DNA from: Bosea sp. BIWAKO-01
GTDB taxonomy: Bacteria > Pseudomonadota > Alphaproteobacteria > Rhizobiales > Beijerinckiaceae
Direction of reading: 5' to 3'
Length of the DNA stretch: 64,000 nucleotides
Assembly (NCBI RefSeq): GCF_001748145.1
Contig: NZ_BCQA01000001.1
Span: 4,242,501 to 4,306,500 of the forward strand
Shown here: piece after piece, positions 7,329 to 15,203 of the stretch
Layout: each line of letters opens with the position of its first letter
Numbering within the stretch: the stretch's first letter is position 1
Made by a program: the position numbers and the translations under genes
Notes under the pieces: generated by a model
Seen by the model: the letters and a program-made list of their open reading frames with translations, nothing else
Told to the model about the DNA's origin: nothing
Databases searched by the model: none

Positions 7329-7760
7329 ATGGCAAATTACCAGGATTCAGCGGCCGATCTCGGTAGCGATGCGTCGCTATTCACTCGGCTTTCGCAGACC
7401 ACAGCCCGGTGGGCGGGGAAGCCTCAGACCTTCTTTGTCGCGATCGCGATTATCATTATCTGGGCGCTGTCAGGACCCTTGTTTGGCTTCAACGACACCT
7501 GGCAGTTGGTGATCAACACGTCGACGACGATCGTCACCTTTCTGATGGTCTTCATCATCCAGAACAGCCAGAACCGCGATACCTGCGCCATGCAGATCAA
7601 GCTGGATGAACTCATCATCCGTCTTGAAGGGGCTCGCGAGGAGCTTCTCGACCTCGAGGAACTCGACGAAGAGAAACTTGAGGCTCTTCGCACTGAATAT
7701 GAGCGTCGCGCGAAGCGTGCCCGCGAGGACAAGCCCCCTGCACCTCAAGTCAGTTCCTAG
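7329..7760 (+). CDS. Low-affinity iron permease family protein, copy 1 (143 aa)
   Basis: The protein has two membrane helices (about residues 30-50 and 56-78) joined by GPLFGFNDTWQLVINTSTTI, the conserved stretch of the low-affinity Fe/Cu permease family. IIQNSQNRDTCAMQIKLDEL and a charged coiled-coil tail (about 95-130) follow. The family was named from yeast Fet4 but bacterial members are short, and iron transport by them is not established. An adjacent gene 8 bp downstream is a diverged duplicate. The ribosome-binding site before ATG 7329 is weak. Confidence 0.75.
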   Translation: MANYQDSAADLGSDASLFTRLSQTTARWAGKPQTFFVAIAIIIIWALSGPLFGFNDTWQLVINTSTTIVTFLMVFIIQNSQNRDTCAMQIKLDELIIRLEGAREELLDLEELDEEKLEALRTEYERRAKRAREDKPPAPQVSS

Positions 7761-7768
7761 GCTCCCCG

Positions 7769-8146
7769 ATGGCATACATTCGCGAAAGGCCGTCCAGGTT
7801 CACGCAGCTATCACAGGCTGCGGCGCGATGGACCAGTCGTTCGCGAGTTCTGTTCGGCGTCCTGGCTGCTGTAATTATGGCGGGCTTGGCCGGGCCCCAT
7901 TTTGATTATTCCTCGGGCTGGCAGCTTATCATGAGCACCGCGGTCACCATCGTGACCTTCCTCATCGTCCAGACCAGTCAGAATCGTGCGGTCACGGCGA
8001 TGCAAATCAAGCTCGACGAACTGCTCAAGGCAGTTGAGGGCGCAAAGGACAGGCTTGCCGAAATCGAGGAGCTCGATGAGGAACAGCTTGAAAGGCTTCA
8101 CCGAGAATATCAGGCGAATGCTTCTTCCCAGAGATCAGAAGATTAA
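7769..8146 (+). CDS. Low-affinity iron permease family protein, copy 2 (125 aa)
   Basis: The layout is the same as in the upstream gene: a first helix around 28-46, GPHFDYSSGWQLIMSTAVTI, a second helix, QTSQNRAVTAMQIKLDEL and an acidic helical tail. It starts 8 bp after copy 1, so the two should be cotranscribed, and their relatedness shows a tandem duplication followed by divergence. It should sit in the inner membrane and could form mixed oligomers with copy 1. Substrate is unproven. Confidence 0.75.
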   Translation: MAYIRERPSRFTQLSQAAARWTSRSRVLFGVLAAVIMAGLAGPHFDYSSGWQLIMSTAVTIVTFLIVQTSQNRAVTAMQIKLDELLKAVEGAKDRLAEIEELDEEQLERLHREYQANASSQRSED

Positions 8147-8327
8147 ACGAAGGGTTGGGTGGCGCTTCCTTGGGGCCGTTTCGGACCGACTGATCCTCAC
8201 GGCTCGCGTCGTTAGAACAGCGTCTCCCGAAAGAGTTCTGCGATCGGCTCCCGCGCAAGCGATCGCCATCACGAGCGAGGTATGCTCCCTTCGGGGCGTA
8301 TCGTCACGACGGGGGCGAGAGCGCGTT

Positions 8328-8900
8328 TCAGAGTGGCCCTCTGGGAAGGTCGTTCCAGTAGTCCCTCATATCCTGCCGACGCTTCCGACCTGGCGAAACT
8401 TTCTCGTCCCCATAGAAGGCCGCGGCGGCTCGGACCCGGGCCTCGGCAAGCTCAGTGCGATACCCCCCGAGCACTTTGTCGTAAGCGAGCTTTTCCCATG
8501 GGATCGTAATGTGGTGACTGCCCATGCCGAGAAATCCTCCAAACGTCACATCGACGTAGAGTACGCGACCACTTGCCTTATCAATCAACAACCGCTTGAT
8601 GGTGCCGAACTGAACGTCCTCGCGGCCGAATACGGCAGTTCCTTCGACGCGATCACTTTCGATGATCGGGTGGGATACGATCGCTCGCTCGACGGGTCCC
8701 CAGAGATAAAAACCGTCCTCGATGATGCCGACTGCCACGACCGCTCTGCTGATGGCGGCGGTCCATTCCTCGTCGGGCCCGATTTGTTGAAGAAGGCTCC
8801 ACGGCGCAAGATCCGGGGGCAAACTGGCGCCGGCAGGCTCATCTGTGAAGCCGCGTAGGTCAGGGGAGTTCACGGCGTGGAACAAGTAGTAGGTTCTCAT
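8328..8900 (-). CDS. PRC-barrel domain protein (190 aa)
   Basis: The carboxy-terminal two thirds contain a PRC-barrel-like fold: FGTIKRLLIDKASGRVLYVD, a glycine loop GFLGMGSHHITIPWEKL and YRTELAEARVRAA. The first 75 residues form a second small beta-rich domain (MRTYYLFHAVNSPDLRGFTD, VVAVGIIEDGFYLWGPVE). PRC barrels are found in ribosome maturation, photosynthetic and stress proteins and act as binding modules. GAGGAGG before ATG 8900 sets the start over an upstream ATG at 8951. It stands alone on the minus strand, with no signal peptide. Confidence 0.7.
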   Translation of the reverse strand: MRTYYLFHAVNSPDLRGFTDEPAGASLPPDLAPWSLLQQIGPDEEWTAAISRAVVAVGIIEDGFYLWGPVERAIVSHPIIESDRVEGTAVFGREDVQFGTIKRLLIDKASGRVLYVDVTFGGFLGMGSHHITIPWEKLAYDKVLGGYRTELAEARVRAAAAFYGDEKVSPGRKRRQDMRDYWNDLPRGPL

Positions 8901-9012
8901 GAGCGCCTCCTCTATTAGATGGATAGCACGCCCCGTGGGCGGGTTCGCCATCGTTTCTCAGACGTGGCGCCTGAACCCCATCACGGCCGTAGCGCCGGTC
9001 CACAAGAGCGCG

Positions 9013-9206
9013 GTGACGATGGTTGACCTGCTCGACGAAGCTGCTGCCAGACGTTCCATTCGCACCGAATCTATGCGCTCTCACTCAGGCGGAGCACTGG
9101 CTTCAGCAGGCGTCTCGCAGTTTGCGCGTCGCCGATGAGGCTGGCGACGTCGCGGACGTCGAGCACTTGAGCGCGACGTGTTACGGCAAAACGTCGGCGG
9201 GAGATC
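9013..9206 (+). pseudogene. Broken second copy of the 1012-1221 small gene
   Basis: The sequence begins GTG-ACG-ATG and reads TMVDLLDEAAARRSIRTES. Reading then has to switch frame to continue AEHWLQQASRSLRVADEAG and DVADVEHL, which match the intact gene at 1012-1221. A small deletion near 9080 causes the shift, and more changes follow near 9170. The copies lie in opposite orientation about 8 kb apart. Confidence 0.7.
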
Positions 9207-9662
9207 AAGGTATGATCCCGAGATTGGTGTCAGGTCACTTCGACTTGGTCGTCGTCGTTCGAACCGCCGCCCGGTCGAGCATCATTAAAAAGCCGCCTAC
9301 TTGCTGCACTGAGGGAAACCGCCACTAAAAGGATCATCCTGCAAATGCCCTCAGGCAGAGGCCGGCTCATGCTGCGCCATAGCTACTCGGTCCCTGGACG
9401 CTACCAATTCGAGCCGGCTCGGCTGGCGTTTGGGAGGGATCGTTCACCGGGAACATAAGGGGCATCGATCGAGGTGGGATGTCGGGAGAAGTGGAACTCA
9501 TCTGCGTGGGCGGACTGGCCCTTAATATTTCCGTCACGATATATTGCCCGACGACGTTCACGGCGTTGCGGGAAGAGAACGTGGGTGTGGTCCTGCCACT
9601 CCGCGCCATGATCTAGTTCTCGATTTCGAAGATTTCCACGAATCAGCCACCTCTCGCCCGCC
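9207..9662. other. Intergenic, probably decayed
   Basis: A minus-strand frame of 80 codons at 9367-9609 has no ribosome-binding site and no recognisable domain. Nothing else coding was seen. The stretch separates two pseudogenes. Confidence 0.3.
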
Positions 9663-10190
9663 CTAGTAGGATCGGTGTCGGAGTTTCAGGTCGGTGGTCC
9701 AGCCGCGAAACTCTATTTCTGCGGCCAGTTGCGGCTTAACCCAAAGAACACCGGCGCGCTTTAGCGCAATGCTGGGTTTATGGGTTATCAGGCGATCGAG
9801 GTCTTTGCGCAGCGCGTTTGCTGATCGCTCCGCAAAACCCGTGCCGAACTTCCGACATAGGAGAGCCGATCGCCCCTCAATGCTGCCAAAAGCAGGAGCC
9901 CAATCCCACCTAAGGCAGCGGCAGACGGTTCATACCCCACAATGGCGAACGTTTCGGACTGCACGCATTTGATCTTGAGCCATTCGCCCGCGTGGCCAGA
10001 GCGGTAAGGTGCATCGCGGCGCTTCGTAATGATGCCCTAAAGATCCATCTTGCAGGCCAAGGCGAGGAATGCATCGCCATTAGCTTCAACCTCTTCGCTG
10101 AGCATGATTCCGGGTTCGGTGCCCTGGATCACAGAGGCCAGCCGGCGGAAGCGCTCGCTCAGCGTCATGCGCCTGACGTCGCGGGCGTGG
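9663..10190 (-). pseudogene. ligD: ligD remnant: C-terminal part of an ATP-dependent DNA ligase
   Basis: The minus strand encodes MTLSERFRRLASVI, LSEEVEANGDAFLALACK, then after a TAG (where Glu of EGII is expected) GIITKRRDAPYRSGHAGEWL and KIKCVQSETFAIVGYEPS. These are hallmarks of the ligase domain of LigD, the NHEJ ligase. Near 9825 one base is missing and the match continues in another frame: GFAERSANALRKDLDRL, KPQLAAEIEFRGWTTDLKLR. The 5' part with polymerase, nuclease and nucleotidyl-transfer lysine regions is absent. The gene is therefore dead by nonsense mutation, frameshift and truncation. Confidence 0.82.
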
Positions 10191-10483
10191 CAAGGATCGA
10201 TGGGAACGGCATCGTACTTCCCCTGCGATGAGAGGAGTTTAGAGAAATTCCTGTCTCGCGGGAATTGCAAGAGATGACGCGCGCGCATCCGCTACGCCAC
10301 CACGCTGATGATTGAAATCGTTCCGCGGCAAGGAACTTGCAGGCGTCTGATTGGGTTCAAGCCAAGCAGCAGCATCGAGGTGCTAAAATGGGTTCTTTGC
10401 CGAGGCTAAATCATTCGAGCTTTAGACCCAGCCGGCTGTCGGATCGTAGGTTTTCGGCGGCGCGAGCGAGGTCGATCGCGGCC

Positions 10484-10675
10484 ATGCCCACCGAATTATC
10501 CCGAGTGACATGCGAGGACGAGGAGGGGGACATTCACACCGTAATAGTCTGGCGCCTTTATCCCGGGCTTTGCAGCACTTCCTACACGCTCGATACGGGT
10601 GCAGCCGTAACCTATGTCGACGAATGCACATTCGAAATCGATCACACTGCTGTACTGATCACACGAATGGACTGA
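10484..10675 (+). CDS. Small hypothetical protein (63 aa), related to the 23570 gene
   Basis: The product contains LSRVTCEDEEGDIHTVIVWR, a central Tyr/Gly stretch, then VTYVDECTFEIDHTAVLITR. The same pattern (C-x-D-x-x-G-x-x-H-x-VIV-R, then V-D-x-x-TFEI) appears in the protein at 23570-23791, which suggests a small beta-rich family. The start ATG at 10484 has no strong ribosome-binding site and the frame is open upstream, so the amino terminus is uncertain. A GGAAC-N17-GGTT sequence at 10332-10357 could be a distant promoter. Confidence 0.5.
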   Translation: MPTELSRVTCEDEEGDIHTVIVWRLYPGLCSTSYTLDTGAAVTYVDECTFEIDHTAVLITRMD

Positions 10676-10966
10676 CGATTGGTGGAGTTGTTCAGTTCCG
10701 CGCGTCGGGTGGCGCGCTACCGCTTTTTCTAGCGCCCCGGTTCCAAGGAGGGCGTGTCCGGCTTTCTGCACTGTGCCTCTGCGGATCAAGGCGGCGAAGC
10801 TCGCTGACTAGGTGGCGCGACGCACGGCGGCGATGACTGACGCCGCTGAGTGCGGCTTCCGCAGAATGTTACCCTCGAGCGCATTCCGTTCGGGTGAGAT
10901 CGAACGCGGCGAAACGATTTCTTGCAGCAATCAACGGACTGCGTGACACGTCGGTGAGCGCACCCC

Positions 10967-11323
10967 CTATGCTGCCAACTTGATCGCCTCCAATACGGCG
11001 GCATGGCTGTATGGCTTGCGTAGAAAGGTTACGTCGGCGGGCATTTCGTGGGGCTCGGGTTGAATGCGCCCGCTCGCGATTATGATTGCAATCGGAGGCC
11101 AGCGGTTCCGAACCACGAAGGATAGCCTTAGCCCATTCATCGAGCCCGGCATCTCGATGTCGGTGAAGACGATGCGAATGTCGGGCCGGGCCTCCAGTAG
11201 CTTGAGAGCGTCGTCGGCATTACTTGCCTCAAGTGCCTCGAAGCCGGCGTCCTCAAGCATCAAAGCGGCATCCACTCTGATGAACACGTCATCTTCGACG
11301 ACAAGGACAACCAAGTCAGCCAT
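10967..11323 (-). CDS. Single-domain response regulator (118 aa)
   Basis: A receiver domain fills the whole protein: acidic pocket E10-D11-D12, phospho-acceptor D55 in FTDIEMPG and conserved K103 in FLRKPYS. There is no output domain, so it should act by protein interaction or as a phosphate sink. The closest-looking relatives are stand-alone FixJ/CheY-type receivers often paired with HWE or HisKA kinases; an HWE kinase lies at 24911, but pairing is inference. The ATG at 11323 is preferred to an in-frame TTG six bases upstream. Confidence 0.8.
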   Translation of the reverse strand: MADLVVLVVEDDVFIRVDAALMLEDAGFEALEASNADDALKLLEARPDIRIVFTDIEMPGSMNGLRLSFVVRNRWPPIAIIIASGRIQPEPHEMPADVTFLRKPYSHAAVLEAIKLAA

Positions 11324-11411
11324 GGACAAAACTCACAGGGACGACGCAAGCGCCGTCCGAAACACTAAATTATAAAGAAAGCAGCAATTTCACTTCGACT
11401 CACGTTACGGG

Positions 11412-11442
11412 ATGGCCCGCCGAGTGCCGCTCGGCGGGCCAT
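11412..11442 (-). terminator. Strong hairpin after the DUF892 gene
   Basis: ATGGCCCGCCGAG (11412-11424) and CTCGGCGGGCCAT (11430-11442) form a perfect 13-bp stem with a 5-base loop, ten bases beyond the minus-strand stop codon at 11452. No T-run is present. Confidence 0.65.
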
Positions 11443-11451
11443 CTCGCTCTC

Positions 11452-11961
11452 TCAGGCCGCCTTGGCGACCGCGACCGCGGCCGAGTTGGCGGGGCCGCCA
11501 AGCTGGGTCAGCAGCTTGTCCGTTTTGGTCTCCTCGGCAAGCGTCGCATCAAGCAAGTTCACCGCCTCCTTGTGCCCGAGCTGCTGAGCCCAAGCCTTCA
11601 GGGTCCCATAACGTGCGATCTCATAGTGCTCGACGGCCTGCGCCGATGCGATCAAGCCGGCGTCCAGGGCTGGACTATCCCCGTAGTCCTCCATCACCGC
11701 CTTACCTTCCTCGATGATGCCGAGGATGGCATCGCAGGTCTTGGCCCGAGGCGCCTTGCCGATCGATTCGAAGACGTCGCCCAGGCGCTCGACATGACCT
11801 TCCGTCTCGGCCTTGTGGGTCTCGAATGCCTTCTTGAGTTCAGGCGACTTCGCCGCCTTCGCCATCTTGGGCAGGGTCTTCAGGATTTGCTTTTCCGCGT
11901 AATAGACGTCCTTGAGCATGTCGTGGAACATCTCGTCGAGCGGCTTGGGTGTCGTGGCCAT
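11452..11961 (-). CDS. Ferritin-like DUF892 (YciE/YciF) stress protein (169 aa)
   Basis: This all-helical protein carries the YciE/YciF ferritin-like motifs: EMFHDMLKDVYYAEKQIL with the first E/H ligands, ETEGHVERLGDVFESIG, then AQAVEHYEIARYGTLKAWA and LAEETKTDKLLTQL. The Glu and His residues should form a di-iron site, as in family members of known structure. GGAG seven bases before ATG 11961 fixes the start. An EcfG-type promoter (GGAAC-N16-CGTT) lies 36 bp upstream, so induction by general stress is likely. The alanine-rich tail is typical. Confidence 0.88.
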   Translation of the reverse strand: MATTPKPLDEMFHDMLKDVYYAEKQILKTLPKMAKAAKSPELKKAFETHKAETEGHVERLGDVFESIGKAPRAKTCDAILGIIEEGKAVMEDYGDSPALDAGLIASAQAVEHYEIARYGTLKAWAQQLGHKEAVNLLDATLAEETKTDKLLTQLGGPANSAAVAVAKAA

Positions 11962-11996
11962 GGGTCATCTCCGATCCATTGAGGGGCTGATGGCTC

Positions 11997-12021
11997 AACG
12001 GGCGCCGGCGCGGAGAGTTCC
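11997..12021 (-). promoter_or_regulatory. EcfG-type promoter of the DUF892 gene
   Basis: On the minus strand GGAAC (12021-12017) and CGTT (12000-11997) are 16 bases apart. Both boxes match the consensus exactly. Confidence 0.7.
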
Positions 12022-12067
12022 TCGCTAGTCCGTGAATAAATCCGGAAAATAATCAGCTATCCGTTGA

Positions 12068-12445
12068 TCAAAATCCGCGGACTTTACCGCTCCAGGACTT
12101 GGAGATTGAAACTCTGCTTACGATCGCGCTTGTCGCGGGATGGGCGGCGTTCCCCGTGATGGCCCCATACATCTGGAGAAACACATGACCCGTACCATTA
12201 CCGGCTCCTACGAAGACTACGAGACAGCCGCCGCCGTGGTCGAATATCCAGGAGAGGCCGGGCGCAGCAGCTTCCAGCGCGCGAGGCGCTCGACGGAATA
12301 GACGGGTTGAAAGGGCCGTGTAAGCTGTCTGGACGGCCCGTGCGTGAGCATAGAGGGTGAGCAGATGGAGAAAGTCCGGACGCTCCGCCAGAATTCGCGC
12401 AAGCATCTTGCTCTTAGTCCGGTATCCGTTCACCGAGCCCTGCAT
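12068..12445 (-). CDS. Possible truncated hypothetical protein
   Basis: From ATG 12445, preceded by GAGGGG at good spacing, the frame reads MQGSVNGYRTKSKMLARILA, then PDFLHLLTLYAHARAVQTA with mostly G/C third positions. Downstream of about 12301 the same frame is antisense to the YflT-like remnant and loses coding character. I infer that only roughly the first 48 codons are genuine and that a rearrangement at about 12301 removed the rest. No domain is recognised. Confidence 0.3.
   Translation of the reverse strand: MQGSVNGYRTKSKMLARILAERPDFLHLLTLYAHARAVQTAYTALSTRLFRRAPRALEAAAPGLSWIFDHGGGCLVVFVGAGNGTGHVFLQMYGAITGNAAHPATSAIVSRVSISKSWSGKVRGF
12185..12301 (+). pseudogene. N-terminal remnant of a YflT-like stress gene
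   Basis: The frame reads MTRTITGSYEDYETAAAVVE, very close to the start of the protein at 4618 (MTRTITRSYDTYDQAAAAVE), and even the GGAGA ribosome-binding region before the ATG is similar. After about 30 codons the similarity ends and TAG follows at 12299-12301. It is the broken 5' end of a paralogue. Confidence 0.7.
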
Positions 12446-12949
12446 TATCCCCTCAGAATAAGTTGACGTCGGCGTCAATCATCAGTCCAAAAGGCGGCAT
12501 TCCCTCCCTGCCGAATAGTCCAAGCTCGGCGCGGAGCACTCCCGGAGACACGGGATGACGGATTCGTGTCCGGACTCAACGAAGTAACTGTGGTCGTCCT
12601 TCTCATTTGCCTCGGACAAGGCAATCACCGCTGCAATTCGACAAGTTTCAGTAGATCCTTGCTCCCGGCGAAGGCCTCGTGTTCTGACGTTCTGAGAAGT
12701 TATTTTTTGATATTCCAGTGGATATGAGGCATCTAAACTCTTCGTTCAAAAGACAATGGTGTAAGTTTTATTTATCAAACAAATCACAATAACATGAAAT
12801 ACATTTCATTTACATTCTAATTACGCTAGAAATCTCGTTTCGTCCTTTACCGGACAGTGAATGACGCCTACTGATACGATAGATGATGAAGGCGCCGGCG
12901 GAATCCGTGAACGGCCACGGCCATCCTTTGATTAGGGTTGAGCCTTCCG
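12446..12949. other. A+T-rich intergenic region
   Basis: No gene was found. From about 12700 to 12845 the sequence is strikingly rich in A+T compared with the rest of the window (for example TTTATTTATCAAACAAATCA). It probably holds the promoter region of the response regulator at 12950, but no consensus is evident. Confidence 0.45.
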
Positions 12950-13375
12950 ATGCTTATCCGACACCGATCAAAAAAGTCCGTGCTCGTCCTCGAGGACGAG
13001 CCAATCGTTGCCCTCGACATAGAGTGCAGCCTATCAGACGCCGGCTACGACGTGACGGCCACGTTCTCCACTAATGCAACGGCGATGGACTGGTTGACGG
13101 CCAACACCCCCGACATGGTGGTGCTGGACATTGGTCTGTCCGACGGTTCGAGCGTCGAAGTCGCGCATCGGCTCGTCGCCGGAGCCATCCCGTTCATCGT
13201 GTTCACGGGCATCAGCGCGAGCGATGCCTCGGTCGATCCTGTCTTCCATGCTGGAAAATGGTTGGAGAAGCCCGCGCCGCCCAACCGGATTGTAGAAGTT
13301 GTCCAGTCAATGCTCCCGATTGACGTCGGGTGCGATATAGGACCCTCGCCGAGTGCGGTGCAAAATGTCTCTTAG
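12950..13375 (+). CDS. Single-domain response regulator (141 aa)
   Basis: The receiver domain follows a short basic leader: acidic residues E15-D16-E17, phospho-acceptor D60 (VVLDIGLSDG) and K107 (WLEKP). It lacks an output domain. The D-x-x-L-x-D-G loop is typical of receivers associated with HWE kinases. A TTG at 12938 is an alternative start, but the ATG at 12950 is preferred. The long A+T-rich region upstream suggests separate control. Confidence 0.78.
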   Translation: MLIRHRSKKSVLVLEDEPIVALDIECSLSDAGYDVTATFSTNATAMDWLTANTPDMVVLDIGLSDGSSVEVAHRLVAGAIPFIVFTGISASDASVDPVFHAGKWLEKPAPPNRIVEVVQSMLPIDVGCDIGPSPSAVQNVS

Positions 13376-13546
13376 ACTCTGAAGGTTTCTGACCGGGTGG
13401 GGACACACAAGACCCTGAGATTCAAACGACGGCGCGCCGTAGAGTTGGAACGGTAGCGGTGCCTTCGCGTATAAGCGCAGCCCGTTGAGCAGGGCTCAGT
13501 CGAACGCTGGTTCCATAAAGGCCGCTAGAATAACTTCGTGGCTGCT

Positions 13547-13571
13547 GGAACCCTTACCTCCCGAGCCTGTT
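13547..13571 (+). promoter_or_regulatory. EcfG-like promoter before the alcohol dehydrogenase gene
   Basis: GGAAC (13547-13551) and TGTT (13568-13571) are 16 bases apart, one mismatch from the EcfG consensus, 68 bp before ATG 13640. Confidence 0.45.
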
Positions 13572-13639
13572 GGCCTCTCGGGGCATGTGGTCGGTATTCG
13601 GTTGCCCGACCTGAACTCACTCGTATGGGAGGCGAACCG

Positions 13640-14809
13640 ATGCGCGCATTATGCTGGCACGGCAAGGGCGACGTTCGCGTCGATACAGTCCCGGATCCGA
13701 AGATCGAACATCCCCGCGATGCGGTGATCAAGATCACTTGCTGCGCGATCTGCGGCTCGGATCTGCATCTTCTCGACGGCTATCAGCCGACGATGGAGAG
13801 CGGCGACATTCTCGGCCACGAGAACATGGGCGAAGTGATCGAGCTTGGCTCTGAAGTCAGCAATCTGAACATAGGCGACCGCGTCGTCGTGCCTTTCACC
13901 ATCAGTTGCGGCGACTGCTGGTTCTGCCGGCAGGGCATGTTCTCAGCCTGCGATCGGACCAATCCCAATGCCAAGATGGCAGCGAAGGCGATGGGCCAAT
14001 CGCCCGCAGGATTGTTCGGATTCAGTCATATGCTGGGAGGGTATAGCGGTGGCCAGGCGGAATATCTGCGCGTGCCCATGGCGGATATCGGCCCGATCAA
14101 GGTCCCCGACAGTGTTTCGGACGAGCAGGCCCTGTTCCTCTCCGACATCTTCCCGACCGGGTACATGGCCGCCCAGAACGCCCAGATTCAGGACGGCGAT
14201 ACCGTTGCGATCTGGGGTTGCGGGCCGGTCGGCCAGTTCGCGATCCGATCGGCCTTCATGCTGGGCGCGGGCCGGGTGATTGCTATCGACGAGGTCTCGG
14301 AGCGCTTGGCGATGGCCGAGGCCGGCGGCGCCGAGACCATCAACTTCTCGAAGTTAGATGTCTACGACGAGCTGATGGTGCGAACGAAAGGCCGAGGACC
14401 CGACAGTTGCATCGATGCCGTCGGCTGCGAAGCCGCGGGCCACGGCGCGGCGGACGCCATCCTCGACAAGGTCAAGGCGGCGACCTTTCTTGCCACGGAC
14501 CGTGTCCACGTCCTGCGTGAGGCCATCATGTGCTGTCGCAAGGGGGGCACAATCTCGATCCCCGGCGTCTATGTCGGCATGGCCGACAAGATTCCGATCG
14601 GCGCCGCGATGAACAAGGGCCTTACCTTCAAGATGGGCCAGACCCACGTCCAGGCCTATACGAAGCCGCTGCTCGCGAAGATCGAGGCAGGTCAGATCGA
14701 CCCCAGTTTCGTCATCACGCATCCCGCGAGCCTTGAGGACGCGCCGGAGATGTACAAGAAATTCCGCGATAAGGAGGACGGCGTCATCAAGGTTATCTTG
14801 CGACCTTAG
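13640..14809 (+). CDS. Zinc-dependent alcohol dehydrogenase (389 aa)
   Basis: This is a medium-chain NAD(P)-dependent dehydrogenase. The catalytic zinc ligands are seen in CAICGSDLH and GHENMGEV, the structural zinc site in [16 protein letters not shown], and the Rossmann fold in [16 protein letters not shown] followed by the acidic IAIDE. The length and the long insertion after the structural site resemble the glutathione-independent formaldehyde dehydrogenase subgroup, so small aldehydes or alcohols are likely substrates; the exact one is unknown. GGAGG seven bases before ATG 13640 overrides the longer frame from 13538. Possible EcfG-type control suggests a role in stress detoxification. 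Confidence 0.88.
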   Translation: MRALCWHGKGDVRVDTVPDPKIEHPRDAVIKITCCAICGSDLHLLDGYQPTMESGDILGHENMGEVIELGSEVSNLNIGDRVVVPFTISCGDCWFCRQGMFSACDRTNPNAKMAAKAMGQSPAGLFGFSHMLGGYSGGQAEYLRVPMADIGPIKVPDSVSDEQALFLSDIFPTGYMAAQNAQIQDGDTVAIWGCGPVGQFAIRSAFMLGAGRVIAIDEVSERLAMAEAGGAETINFSKLDVYDELMVRTKGRGPDSCIDAVGCEAAGHGAADAILDKVKAATFLATDRVHVLREAIMCCRKGGTISIPGVYVGMADKIPIGAAMNKGLTFKMGQTHVQAYTKPLLAKIEAGQIDPSFVITHPASLEDAPEMYKKFRDKEDGVIKVILRP

Positions 14810-15203
14810 TGTCGAATTCTCGTTTCGGATCCGAGAGCAAAGCTGTTTCTTGTTTCAGCGAACCGGAGGGTGTTCGCTACTCTATCTTTGGTGGCGTGCC
14901 TTCCCCCCGGCGCGGGGGCAGGGAACCTGACGGCCCGAATTTTGCGCCAAGTAGCGACGCGACCGTTCCATTGATCAGATGGAAGTCAACCACCGCGTTT
15001 CAGCAGGGACGTTCGACGCACGCAGGTCGCAGGAGGGGCTCTATCCGATTGGGATGTGAGGCTATTCGAAAGGCGCCAGGCGTGCGTTCCCCAGGCTGGA
15101 GGGGCCGTAGATCGACTAATTTCATTGTGCGCCGCAACATAATGCGACCCGGGCAGTTGAGTTCGGGTCGGCCATCTCGGCCTGACCCCAAAGGACAGCC
15201 GCG
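14810..15203. other. Intergenic, no gene recognised
   Basis: The sequence between the dehydrogenase and the esterase carries overlapping short frames without protein-like content. A CCCCCCGGCGCGGGGG patch near 14905 could fold and act as the dehydrogenase terminator. Confidence 0.3.

Noticed and set aside
9367..9609. An 80-codon minus-strand frame
   Set aside because: No ribosome-binding site, no recognisable family, and surrounded by pseudogenes.
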